Below the pieces are notes generated by a model. The model was not told the DNA's origin. It saw only the letters and a program-made list of their open reading frames with translations, and did not search any database. Of a stretch of 64,000 nucleotides of DNA, positions 34,788 to 45,000 are shown one piece after another. A program made the position numbers and the translations under genes. How positions within the stretch are numbered: position 1 is the first letter of the stretch; each line of letters starts with the position of its first letter. The DNA comes from Manis javanica (taxonomy: Eukaryota > Chordata > Mammalia > Pholidota > Manidae), in NCBI RefSeq assembly GCF_040802235.1, contig NC_133156.1, positions 143,575,173 to 143,639,172 of the forward strand. The letters are read 5' to 3'.

Positions 34788-36452
34788 ATGCAGCCGTTTT
34801 TCCGCGCTTTTTCACTTACCAATGCTAGTATGAACTTGCCCTACTTAGTTAAAGACACCCTAGTAGCTCCCCTGGGAGAAAACCGATCCTTCGTAACTAA
34901 TGGGTCATTATGCTTCACCACTCAGAATCTAGCTGGCTGTATCTCCCTGAAACGGAGGAAATACGGATGGTTCAGTGACATAATTCTAGAGGCCAGTAGC
35001 CTCCCCGTTATGTCAGCTAAATTTGAAGGGCCTAATAAGGAAGGGAGCCCGTCCTATAAGAACATGACTATCCACCAGATGGTTCTCTGGATCAATGGCA
35101 CATTTGTACACTCTCCCAGGAACAATTCCACCGACAGGCCTCGTCAACCCAAATATGCCTCCCATTGTGTGGGCGACTATGAGGGAGAGCTGTGGCCCTG
35201 GACTGACTGTCAGTCAACTGTAGTAACGTGGGCAACTGAGAGGCAGGAGTTTACCATCTCCCCAGATATGGAGGGACGGCCAGCCAATGAGGCTTGGTGG
35301 CCAGTAAAGGTGCTCGAAGGCGAGTTTCGTCAGCAGCTGAGCATGAACCCCTTCCATAAATGGATGCTGTGTGGAGTCAATGGCTCGTGTACCGACCTCT
35401 CCCCCTTTTCCGCCCTCCAGGGTGGGGGAATAGGTGTAAAAAATATCACCTTTTGGTGCGAGAATAACCACATGCGCGCACACTGGAACATGATCATGAC
35501 CCATAACAACGAGAACTACACGTGTTCAGCAAAATCAGGTCCAGAGTCACCTAATTCCCTTTTTCCACCTTCTCCAGTATGCGTATACCCCCCATTTCTG
35601 TTTATCTTATCCAATAGTAGCTTTGACTCCTGCTCCAATGAAACCTGCTTTCTGTCTCAGTGTTGGGATGCGCGTAACTTTACCAATGCTTTGGTAGTCC
35701 GCATCCCCCGTTGGGTCCCTGTTCCCGTAGACGCCCCTAACACCATGATTCTGTTTCGAGAAAGGCGCGATTTCGGTGTTACAGCCGCCATAGTGCTCCT
35801 GATCTCCGCGACCGCGGTCGCAGCCACCGCCGCTGGTATAGCTTTAGACACCTCCATCAAATCGGCTACAGAGCTCAATAACCTTGCAGCCTCAGTAGCT
35901 TCTGCCCTGGACCAACAGTCCACACTTGATGGCAAACTGAAAGGAGGAATAATGATCCTCAATCAACGCATAGATCTCGTGGAGGAACAAATGGAGGTGC
36001 TCTGGCAAATGGCCCAATTGGGATGTGAGCGGAAATATTGTGCCCTCTGCATCACTAGCATTCAATATAAAAATTTTACACGGGCAGCTAATCTGTCACG
36101 AGACCTGTCCCAGTATCTTTCAGGAAACTGGTCCCAAGACTTCGATGGGACACTAGAAGAGCTGCGGCGAGAAATTATCCACATCAACTCCACCCGTCTA
36201 GATATCTCCGTAGCGGAAGGACTCTCTTCCTGGTTCCTCAGAGCTCTCTCCCACGTCAAGGAGTGGGCGGGCATGGCTGGGATGGGCGTGTTCCTGCTTG
36301 GAGGTCTCATGCTCTTACTCTGGTTGTTATGCAGACTCCGCAACCAACATAAGCAGGACAAGGTGATCCTTGCTCAAGCCCTAATGGCAATAGACGTTGG
36401 CGCCTCTCCCCAAGTGTGGCTCAACATGCTTAAGAAGGAAGCTCGGCTTTAG
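34788..36452 (+). CDS. env: surface and transmembrane glycoprotein
   Basis: Intact 554-codon frame for a class II ERV envelope precursor. Visible parts, numbered from the first ATG: a surface subunit to about 327 with many Cys and a dozen or more N-X-S/T sites across the protein; a furin-type cleavage motif RERR at 324-327; an Ala/Val/Ile-rich fusion peptide at about 330-350; a heptad-rich helical region at about 360-412; a cysteine cluster at 413-421; a transmembrane helix at about 496-515; and a cytoplasmic tail of about 40 residues. The frame is open from 34740. The short hydrophobic stretch expected of a signal peptide lies in that region before the first ATG, so this ATG appears to leave it out. 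The true start may come from splicing or may have been lost. Whether the protein is made or folds is unknown. Confidence 0.85.
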   Translation: MQPFFRAFSLTNASMNLPYLVKDTLVAPLGENRSFVTNGSLCFTTQNLAGCISLKRRKYGWFSDIILEASSLPVMSAKFEGPNKEGSPSYKNMTIHQMVLWINGTFVHSPRNNSTDRPRQPKYASHCVGDYEGELWPWTDCQSTVVTWATERQEFTISPDMEGRPANEAWWPVKVLEGEFRQQLSMNPFHKWMLCGVNGSCTDLSPFSALQGGGIGVKNITFWCENNHMRAHWNMIMTHNNENYTCSAKSGPESPNSLFPPSPVCVYPPFLFILSNSSFDSCSNETCFLSQCWDARNFTNALVVRIPRWVPVPVDAPNTMILFRERRDFGVTAAIVLLISATAVAATAAGIALDTSIKSATELNNLAASVASALDQQSTLDGKLKGGIMILNQRIDLVEEQMEVLWQMAQLGCERKYCALCITSIQYKNFTRAANLSRDLSQYLSGNWSQDFDGTLEELRREIIHINSTRLDISVAEGLSSWFLRALSHVKEWAGMAGMGVFLLGGLMLLLWLLCRLRNQHKQDKVILAQALMAIDVGASPQVWLNMLKKEARL

Positions 36453-36784
36453 CTTGAGGTAGCTCTTGCACCCTGAGCCCATGTGGCACTGCACCAGGCC
36501 CGAGTACCTCAATGCTTAATCACAGCTTTCTTTAAGAAGCTCATGGTGCAAGAGGGTTGAGAAAAAGGGTCCAAACCCTTTGTACCAAGCGGTCCCAACG
36601 CCAGCCAGAGGATGCGAGGCAAAGCACTGCAAGAGGTCTTGGACCCCTCTGAGAGGCATGCCTGACTGCATAGGGGTAGATGCCCAGAACCCCTCTCCAA
36701 AAAGGGGGCATCAGGAAGTATGATGGAGGTCAGGCCTCTGTCTCCGCCTCTGCTGGCAAGTTCCGCCTTGAGCTTCTGTTAGAC
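36453..36784 (+). other. Proviral 3' untranslated region
   Basis: About 330 bases between the env stop and the polypurine tract. No open frame of interest and no recognisable accessory gene. Confidence 0.7.
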
Positions 36785-36798
36785 AAAAAAGGGGGAGA
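36785..36798 (+). promoter_or_regulatory. Polypurine tract
   Basis: AAAAAAGGGGGAGA directly abuts the TG of the 3' LTR. In retroviruses this RNase-H-resistant tract primes plus-strand DNA synthesis and sets the left end of the LTR. Confidence 0.9.
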
Positions 36799-37132
36799 TG
36801 TTGGCAGCCGCGCTCAGAAAATAGCGCCCAATGCAGGGCAGCCGGAAGGCCCCGAACTTCCTAATGACAAATCATCCCACACCACTAAACTACATGCTAA
36901 TTGCGCCTTGGCATAAGGACCAATGAGACCCACCAAATGGTTATGCTAATAAGGCATATGGAGCCGCACCAACCAGGTCAGAGCATGAGAACTATATAAG
37001 CAAGCCTCTCCTTCCTCTCTGGGTCCTGCCCAACTCATTTGTTTCACAAAGAGCTGAAGAATAAAGCTTTCTGCAGAAGAATCCTGCTGTTGTTGCATGC
37101 TGTTCTTGCCGGCGAGGACAGGGCACGCGACA
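36799..37132 (+). repeat. 3' LTR of the provirus (334 bp)
   Basis: Same length as the 5' LTR and identical except for T at 37016 (C at 29326). It carries the TATA box at 36993-36999 and the AATAAA at 37060-37065 that would end proviral transcripts. The TSD TGTATG follows at 37133. Confidence 0.95.
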
Positions 37133-37138
37133 TGTATG

Positions 37139-37721
37139 TATCTAATTGGTGGCTTGGTGATGGACAGGCTCCCTTATTACCGTATTAAAACCAAGCTCAA
37201 GCTCTCAGGGGTGGTCTAATAGCTACCTGAATTTTGAAATAGTCATGAGAGCAAATGATCTCTGTGTACCTTTTATGTGATATGAAAGTATCTGTGATTT
37301 CTCTTGGTGATAAAAGTCTAAGAGACTGTGTGGTTTGTTACCGCACTCACATTTGAAGGAAATGCTAAATTTCAGTTAGAGGTTAGTGAAAAGAAAGAGG
37401 TAACTTTTTGCCCCACCTGAATTTATGGATCCCCTGAATTCATGACATCCAAATAATGTCTATGATTCTGTGCTCCAAAGGCAGATGCAAAATGATATAT
37501 AGGTTGGGAGACATGCTGGAGCCTGGGAAAGAAGAATTCCTAAACAAGATCCCACAGTATTCCTTATCTGTCAGTGGGAATGTCTCCTAGAGAGTGTGGA
37601 AATTAGGAAATGCTTCTCAAAAGGGCACAGTGTTCATTGTAGAGGCAACTTTTGTGACATAAGACACCGAGAAGCGGCATGACATGGTGTTCCTGTGCCC
37701 ATGAGCTAGGGGAGTGTTGGC
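37139..37721. other. Noncoding DNA after the provirus
   Basis: No gene or confident repeat. Parts may be the eroded upstream portion of the Gypsy-like element that follows, but I see no recognisable motif in any frame. Confidence 0.45.
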
Positions 37722-38040
37722 ATGGTTAATTTCTGGCCTGGATTTCTTTCAGAGATTCTTGCAGACAGGCAGGGTGTGAATTTCATGTTAAGGTGCAGTA
37801 GGGCGAAATATATAAAAATGCTGGCTTATCACCCACAATGCAATGGACCAGTGGAACGATTTAATGCAGCTCTCAGTGGCACAGTTAAGATTTATATGGA
37901 TAATCATTCCACTAGTGGGAATGATAAGTTATGACATTTATTATTTGCATATAGAGAGGTCCTTCATGAATTCGATGCATTCTCACAATTCAACCCTATG
38001 CTTGAGAAGAGGGTGAACAGTTTTTAGATTTAATTAGAGA
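37722..38040 (+). pseudogene. Ty3/Gypsy-like integrase fragment, decayed
   Basis: The frame starting near 37722 shows an integrase core remnant: an EILADRQGVNFM stretch resembling the EILTDQG.NF block around the second catalytic Asp, then AYHPQCNGPVERFN, matching the HPQ.NG..ERFN block with the catalytic Glu. After an in-frame TGA at 37933-37935 the same frame continues with LLFAYREV, the signature that follows in Gypsy/metavirid integrases, before another stop near 38026. The spacing WDKL-like to LLFAYREV is normal for Gypsy and unlike retroviral integrases. No reverse transcriptase, gag or LTR is seen nearby. It is probably an ancient element, or conceivably part of an old domesticated integrase gene. 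Confidence 0.75.
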
Positions 38041-39406
38041 GTAGTAGAAAGGTAAATTTAGTGGGTGTAAAACATCAGTAGTGGATTATGTAGTAAGACT
38101 AATGGGAAAAATGGAAGATATTTGTTTTCAGTTATAGGCAAATCAAGTGTAGTAGACACAATGATCTCCAAAGTTTTAATGCAAGCAGCGAGCCTGTTCT
38201 GGGGTGTTTGCATAGGAGCAGTCACTTCTGGATAAATTTATGGCTGTCACAACACAGGATCAATGGCCACCACCCACTGGGACCTGGACTCTTGAGGAAC
38301 TGTGGAATTAATGCGAAGACCTGTGCATCTCTCTCCACATATATTCTGCATTTTTCTAATCATGTGGGAGTGCTCACTAAATTTCTTGGTATTCAAAAAA
38401 AAAATCTTTGAAAAAATTAGGAATCATTGCTCTAGAGGATAGGAAATTAGTTCCATGAAATTGTGATTTAAAATTTTCTCAGTAAATTTCAAGAGACATC
38501 AGCATGTTTGGCCACATAGAGAATACATGTCAGAGGTGTGGCCTTTATTCCAGTTTCATAAAAAACACTTCATTTCTTGGTCTTTTTCATTTATTTATTA
38601 ATAAGTCCTTATAAAAACACTGGAATCTCAGTTTTTATGTTCTGTATTAATATTATTTTGTAACTTACATTCATAAGTAAGCTTGAGTTTGAAGCTGACC
38701 ATCAAAGTTTCAGGCTTCTAAGGAAACCACTGCGTTTAAATTTGAACTCAAATTAAATAAAACAAGGGGAGAAATTTAATGGAGGTTTTTTGCTTATCTA
38801 TGAAAAATATAAGATGATGGGGTCACTTATCACAGGAAAATAGTCAATCTGTATCATGTTTTTGTGAGGTGATTCATTTGTGTGATACGTGTTTTTTTTT
38901 TTTTTTTTCTTATTTGAACTGATGGAATTTGGGGATCTGATGGAATTCTGGAACTTTCCTAAGGGACAAATGGAAGGTTAGTTGTTTTCTCCACTATGGG
39001 GGTGGCCTACCTGTGAGTGCAATGGAAAAAAGCATTGAGGGGCCAGAAGGTAGAGCGCCAGCTGCCAGAAGGGCTTTGAAGACATGGAGCAATCGCGAAG
39101 TCCTAAGTTTTGAAACTTAGCAGCTGAGAGACTGGGAGGCTCCAGAAAAGAATTCAGAATGTTCAAAAGGAATTTTCTCTTCAAGCTTGGAGAGAAATTT
39201 GATCTGCTCTGTTAAGAGGCCAGCTTGATAAAGTGTTGGATCAACTACAGATAATCTTAGTTGATCTTATGGTTAATCTTCAAGGCGGTTTTCCCTATAT
39301 TGTTGCCTACAGTGTGGTAGCACAGGGACCTCACACCTGAGAACCATACTAATGAGATATGCTTGCAGCCCAAGTCCCCCTGCCCTTCTGCTATTCTACT
39401 GATAAG
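38041..39406. other. Noncoding; no gene seen
   Basis: AT-rich DNA with a poly-T run at about 38890-38909. No confident repeat assignment. It ends with the left copy of the 12-bp duplication that bounds the L1 composite. Confidence 0.5.
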
Positions 39407-39418
39407 ATAAGGATTTTG
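39407..39418. repeat. Left target duplication of L1 composite
   Basis: ATAAGGATTTTG immediately precedes the L1 5' end (GAGGCCGAGCCAAGATGGCGGC) and recurs exactly at 48064-48075, directly after the last A-tract. The final G may belong to the L1 start, which would make the duplication 11 bp. Confidence 0.85.
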
Positions 39419-39693
39419 GAGGCCGAGCCAAGATGGCGGCGTGAGTAGAGTAGTGGAAATCTCCTCCCAAAAACACATAGAGCTATGAAAATATAACAAA
39501 GAAAAATCTTCCTAAAATAGAGACCACAGGACACAGGACAACATCCAGACCACATCCACACCTGCAAGAACCCAGCGCCTTGCGAAGGGGGTAAGATACA
39601 AGCCCCGGCCCTGCGGGACCCGAGCGCCCCTCCCCCCGGCTCCTGGCGGGTGGAAAGAAACTGGAGCGGTTTTCTTTTTTATTTTTTTGGCGA

Positions 39694-40760
39694 GTGCTTT
39701 TTGGAAGCCTTAAAGGGACAGGGACCCCGTTGCTAGGGAGGCAGGGTGGCAGGACTGGTGAGCGGGTGCCTGGGACCGGCACTTGAGGACAGAGGAAATC
39801 GCGCATTTTTCCCCTTTTTTTTTCGCTTTTTGGCGAGTGCTTTTTGGAAGCCTTAAAGGGACAGGGAAGCCGGTGATAGGGAGGCAGGGCGGCGGGACTG
39901 GTGAGCGGGTGCCTGGGACCGGTGCCTGAGGACAAAGAATATCCCGCATTTTTCCCTGCGGGACGGGTGGGCGGGTGCCTGAGACCGGCACATGAGGACG
40001 GAGGAAATCGCGCGTTTTTCCCCTTTTTTTCCCTCTTTTTGGCGAGTGCTTTTTGGAAGCCTTAAAGGGACAGGGACCCCGGTGCTAGGGAGGCAGGGCG
40101 GTGGGACTGGTGACAGGGTGCCTGGGACCGGCGCCTGAGGACAAAGAATATCCCGCGTTTTTCCCTGCGGGACCGGTGGACGGGTGCCTGAGACCGGCAC
40201 ATGAGGACGGAGGAAATCGCGCGTTTTTCCCCTTTTTTTCCCTCTTTTCGCAAGTGCTTTTTGGAAGCCTTAAAGGGACAGGGACCCTGGTGCTAGGGAG
40301 GCAGGGCGGCGGGACTGGTGAGCGGGTGCCTGGGACCGGCGCCTGAGGACAAAGAATATCGCGAGTTTTTCCCTGTGGGACCAGTGGGTGGGTGCTTTTT
40401 GGAAGCCTTGAAGGGACAGGGACCCTGGTGCTAGGGAGGCAGGGCAGCAGGACCAGTGAGCGGGTGCCTGGGACCAGGGCCTGAGGACAAAAAAAAAATC
40501 AAGTGTTTTTTCCTTTTTCTTTTTTTTTTCTGTTCCCTCTCTCATTGTTGCTGTTGCTGTTTTGGTTTGGAGAGTACTTTTTGGAAGTCTTAAAGGGGCA
40601 GGAGAGGTCACTTAGACCAGAGGCAGGGAATCTGGGGATCTCTGGGCACTCTAACCCACTGGGCAGCAGGGAGCACAGAGGCCCCTTACGGAGATAAATA
40701 GCCTCCCAGCCGCTCCCCCTCCAATGGGGCTCCACCATTTTGGAGGAGCAGCCCCAGCCA
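39694..40760 (+). repeat. L1 5'UTR with tandem monomers
   Basis: The word GTGCTTTTTGGAAGCC and its following GGGACAGGGAC...GAGCGGGTGCCTGGGACC block recur at 39694, 39837, 40047, 40254, 40392 and, diverged, 40574. Spacings are about 143, 210, 207, 138 and 182 bp. Two units are full (about 208 bp) and two lack the middle CCCTGCGGGACCGGT segment. L1 promoters built from ~200-bp monomers are best known in mouse; here the units are CpG-rich and would form the internal promoter. Frames read through the units on the minus strand are repeat artefacts. Confidence 0.85.
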
Positions 40761-40955
40761 GGCCACGCCCACAGCAACAGCGGAGATAAACCCCATAGCA
40801 ACTGGGCAGGAAGCAGAAGCCCTGTCTGCACACAGCTGCCCAGCACAAGCCACTAGAGGTCACTATTCTCCCAGGTGAGGAAGGCCACAAACCAACAAGA
40901 AGGGAAGCTCTTCCAGCGGTCACTTGTACCAGCTCTGCACACTATCTCTATCACC

Positions 40956-41846
40956 ATGAAAAGACAAAACTACAGGCAGACAAAGATCACAGAAACAACA
41001 CCTGAGAAGGAGACAGACCTAACCAGTCCTCCTGAAAAAGAATTCAAAATAAAAATCATGAACATGCTCACAGAGATGCAGAGAAAAATGCAAGAGCAAT
41101 GGGATGAGATGCAGAGAAAAATGCAAGAGCAGTGGGATGAAGTCCAGAGGGAGATCACAGATGTCAGGAAGGAGATCACAGAAGTGAAACAATCCCTGGA
41201 AGGATTTATAAGCAGAATGGATAAGATGCAAGAGGCCATTGAAGGAATAGAAGCCAGAGAACAGGAACGTATAGAAGCTGAAATAGAGAGAGATAAAAGG
41301 ATCTCCAGGAATGAAACAACACTAAGAGAACTATGTGACCAAGCCAAAAGGAATAATATTCATATTATAGGGATACCAGAAGAAGAAGAAAGAGGAAAAG
41401 GGATAGAAAGTCTCTTTGAAGAAATAATTGCTGAAAACTTCCCCAAACTGGGGGAGGAAATAATCGAACAGACCATGGAATTACACAGAACCCCCAACAG
41501 AAAGGATCCAAGGAGAACAACACCAAGACACATAGTAATTAAAATGGCAAGGATCAAGGACAAGGAAAGAGTTTTAAAGGCAGCTAGAGAGAAAAAGGTC
41601 ACCTATAAAGGAAAACGCATCAGGCTAACATCAGACTTCTCGACAGAAACCCTACAGGCCAGAAGAGAATGGCATGATATACTTAATGCAATGAAACAGA
41701 AGGGCCTTGAACCAAGGATACTGTATCCAGCACGACTATCATTAAAATATGATGGTGGGATTAAACAATTCCCAGACAAGCAAAAGCTGAGGGAATTTGC
41801 TTCCCACAAACCACCTCTACAGGGCATCCTACAGGGACTGCTCTAA
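40956..41846 (+). CDS. L1 ORF1p, RNA-binding chaperone
   Basis: Intact 296-codon frame from the ATG at 40956 (MKRQNYRQ start, good context). An upstream in-frame ATG at 40875 exists, but the protein from 40956 is the one that matches L1 ORF1p in length. ORF1p is a trimeric RNA-binding protein that coats L1 RNA in the cytoplasm. Seen: a short polar N-terminus, a long coiled coil (about residues 30-125), an RRM-like centre (starting around the NNIHIIGIPEE block) and a basic C-terminal domain (RIRLTSDFS, YPARLSLKY). Inside the coiled coil an 11-residue unit (EMQRKMQEQWD) is repeated directly, encoded by a 33-bp tandem duplication at about 41074-41139. Confidence 0.93.
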   Translation: MKRQNYRQTKITETTPEKETDLTSPPEKEFKIKIMNMLTEMQRKMQEQWDEMQRKMQEQWDEVQREITDVRKEITEVKQSLEGFISRMDKMQEAIEGIEAREQERIEAEIERDKRISRNETTLRELCDQAKRNNIHIIGIPEEEERGKGIESLFEEIIAENFPKLGEEIIEQTMELHRTPNRKDPRRTTPRHIVIKMARIKDKERVLKAAREKKVTYKGKRIRLTSDFSTETLQARREWHDILNAMKQKGLEPRILYPARLSLKYDGGIKQFPDKQKLREFASHKPPLQGILQGLL

Positions 41847-42041
41847 ATGGGAGCACCCCTAAAAAGAGCACAGAACAAAACACACAACATATGAAGAATG
41901 GAGGAGGAGGAATAAGAAGGGAGAGAAGAAAAGAATCTCCAGACAGTGTATATAACAGCTCAATAAGCGAGCTAAGTTAGGCAGTAAGATACTAAAGAAG
42001 CTAACCTTGAACCTTTGGTAATCACGAATCTAAAGCCTGCA

Positions 42042-45000
42042 ATGGCAATAAGTACATATCTCTCAATAGTCACCCTAAATGTAAATGGACTTAATGCACC
42101 AATCAAAAGACACAGAGTAATAGAATGGATAAAAAAGCAAGACCCATCTATATGCTGCTTACAAGAAACTCACCTTAAACCCAAAGATAAGCATAGACTA
42201 AAAGTCAAGGGATGGAAAAACATACTTCAGGCAAACAACAGTGAGAAGAAAGCAGGGGTTGCAGTACTAATATCAGACAAAATAGACTTCAAAACAAAGA
42301 AAGTAACAAGAGATAAAGAAGGACACTACATAATGATAAAGGGCTCAGTCCAACAAGAGGATATAACCATTCTAAATATATATGCACCCAATACAGGAGC
42401 ACCAGCATATGTGAAGCAAATACTAACAGAACTAAAGAGGGAAATAGACTGCAATGCATTCATTTTAGGAGACTTCAACACACCACTCACCCCGAAGGAT
42501 AGATCCACTGGGCAGAAAATAAGTAAGGACACAGAGGCACTGAACAACACCCTAGAACAGATGGACCTAATAGACATCTATAGAACTCTACATCCAAAAG
42601 CAACAGGATATACATTCTTCTCAAGTGCACATGGAACATTCTCCAGAATAGACCACATACTAGCTCACAAAAAGAGCCTCAGTAAACTCCAAAATATTGA
42701 AATTCTACCAACCAATTTTTCAGACCACAAAGGTATAAAAGTAGAAATAAATTCTACAAAGAAAACAAAAAGGCTCACAAACACATGGAGGCTTAACAAC
42801 ATGCTACTAAATAATCAATGGATCAATGAACAAATCAAAATAGAGATCAAGGAATATATAGAAACAAATGACAACAACAACACTAAGCCCCAACTTCTGT
42901 GGGACGCAGCGAAAGCAGTCTTAAGAGGAAAGTATATAGCAATCCAGGCACACTTGAAGAAGGAAGAACATCCCAAATGAATAGTCTAACATCACAATTA
43001 TCAAAACTGGAAAAAGAAGAACAAATGAGGCCTAAAGTCAGCAGAAAAAGGGACATAATAAAGATCAGAGAAGAAATAAACAAAATTGAGAAGAATAAAA
43101 CAATAGCAAAAATCAACGAAACCAAGAGCTGGTTCTTTGAGAAAATAAACAAAATAGATAAGCCTCTAGCCCAACTTATTAAAAGAAAAAGAGAATCAAC
43201 ACAAATCAACATAATCAGAAATGAGAATGGAAAAATCACGACAGACTCCACAGAAATACAAAGAATTATTAAAGACTACTGTGAAAACCTATATGCCAAC
43301 AAGCTGGAAAACCTAGAAGAAATGGACAACTTCCTAGAAAAATACAACCTCCCAAGACTGACCAAGGAAGAAACACAAAAGTTAAACAAACCAATTACGA
43401 GCAAAGAAATTGAAACGGTAATCAAAAAACTACCCAAGAACAAAACCCAGGGCCGGACGGATTTACCTCAGAATTTTATCAGACACACAGAGAAGACATA
43501 ATACCCATTCTCCTTAAAGTGTTCCAAAAAGTAGAAGAAGAGGGAATACTCCCAAACTCATTCTATGAAGCCAACATCACCCTAATACCAAAACCAGGCA
43601 AAGACCCCACCAAAAAAGAAAATTACAGACCAATATCCCTGATCAATGTAGATGCAAAAATACTCAATAAAATATTAGCAAACAGAATTCAACAGTATAT
43701 CAAAAGGATCATACACCATGACCAAGTGGGATTCATCCCAGGGATGCAAGGATGGTACAACATTCGAAAATCCATCAACATCATCCACCACATCAACAAA
43801 ACGAAAGACAAAAACCACACGATCATCTCCATAGATGCTGAAAAAGCATTTGACAAAATTCAACATCCATTCATGATAAAAACTATCAGCAAAATGGGAA
43901 TAGAGGGCAAGTACCTCAACATAATAAAGGCCATATATGATAAACCCACAGCCAGCATTATACTGAACAGCGAGAAGCTGAAAGCATTTCCTCTGAGATC
44001 GGGAACCAGACAGGGATGCCCACTCTCCCCACTGTTATTTAACATAGTACTGGAGGTCCTAGCCATGGCAATCAGACAAAACAAAGAAATACAAGGAATC
44101 CAGATTGGTAAAGAAGAAGTTAAACTGTCACTATTTGCAGATGATATGATACTGTACATAAAAAAACCCTAAAGACTCCACTCCAAAACTACTAGAACTG
44201 ATATCAGAATACAGCAAAGTTGCAGGATACAAAATTAACACACAGAAATCTGTAGCTTTCCTATACACTAACAATGAATCAATAGAAAGAGAAATCAGGA
44301 AAACAATTCCATTCACCATTGCATCAAAAAGAATAAAATACTTAGGAATAAACCTAACCAAAGAAGTGAAAGACTTATACTCTGAAAACTACAAGTCACT
44401 CTTAAGAGAAATTAAAGGGGACACTAATAAATGGAAACTCATCCCATGCTCATGGCTAGGAAGAATTAATATCGTCAAAATGGCCATCCTGCCCAAAGCA
44501 ATATACAGATTTGATGCAATCCCTCTCAAATTACCAGCAACATTCTTCAATGAATTGGAACAAATAATTCAAAAATTCATATGGAAACACCAAAGACCCC
44601 GAATAGCCAAAGCAATCCTGAAAAAGAAGAATAAAGTAGGGGAGATCTCACTCCCCAACTTCAAGCTCTACTACAAAGCCATAGTAATCAAGACAATTTG
44701 GTACTGGCACAAGAACAGAGCCACAGACCAGTGGAACAGATTAGAGACTCCAGACATTAACCCAAACATATATGGTCAATTAATATTTGATAAAGGAGCC
44801 ATGGACATACAATGGCAAAATGACAGTCTCTTCAACAGATGGTGCTGGCAAAACTGGACAGCTACATGTAGGAGAATGAAACTCGACCTTTGTCTAACCC
44901 CATATACAAAGGTAAACTCAAAATGGATCAAAGACCTAAATGTAAGTCATGAAACCATTAAACTCTTGGAAAAAAACATAGGCAAAAACCTCTTAGACAT

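Larger units (their letters stand above)
29103..37138 (+). mobile_element. Endogenous betaretrovirus-like provirus
   Basis: A structurally complete provirus: 6-bp direct repeats TGTATG (29103-29108 and 37133-37138), two 334-bp LTRs, primer site, gag, pro with dUTPase, pol, env and polypurine tract. Gene order, the separate pro frame reached by -1 frameshifting, two CCHC knuckles, a G-patch after the protease and the 6-bp target duplication all fit the class II (betaretrovirus-like) group. The LTRs differ at only one base (29326 C versus 37016 T), so insertion or LTR conversion was recent. gag (one frameshift) and pol (one stop, one frameshift) are broken, while pro and env are open. The copy could be expressed from its LTR but could not support its own full cycle. 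Confidence 0.95.

Noticed and set aside
36453-36784. Accessory gene or superantigen-like frame between env and the 3' LTR
   Set aside because: No open frame of meaningful length; the LTR is also too short to hold one.
29103-37138. Exogenous virus contamination or assembly chimera
   Set aside because: A perfect 6-bp duplication of host sequence at both ends shows a genuine germline-type integration.
39483-40611. Chain of minus-strand Pro/Ser-rich frames over the L1 5' end
   Set aside because: They are reverse readings of the tandem 5'UTR monomers; the repeated peptide pattern simply mirrors the DNA repeat.
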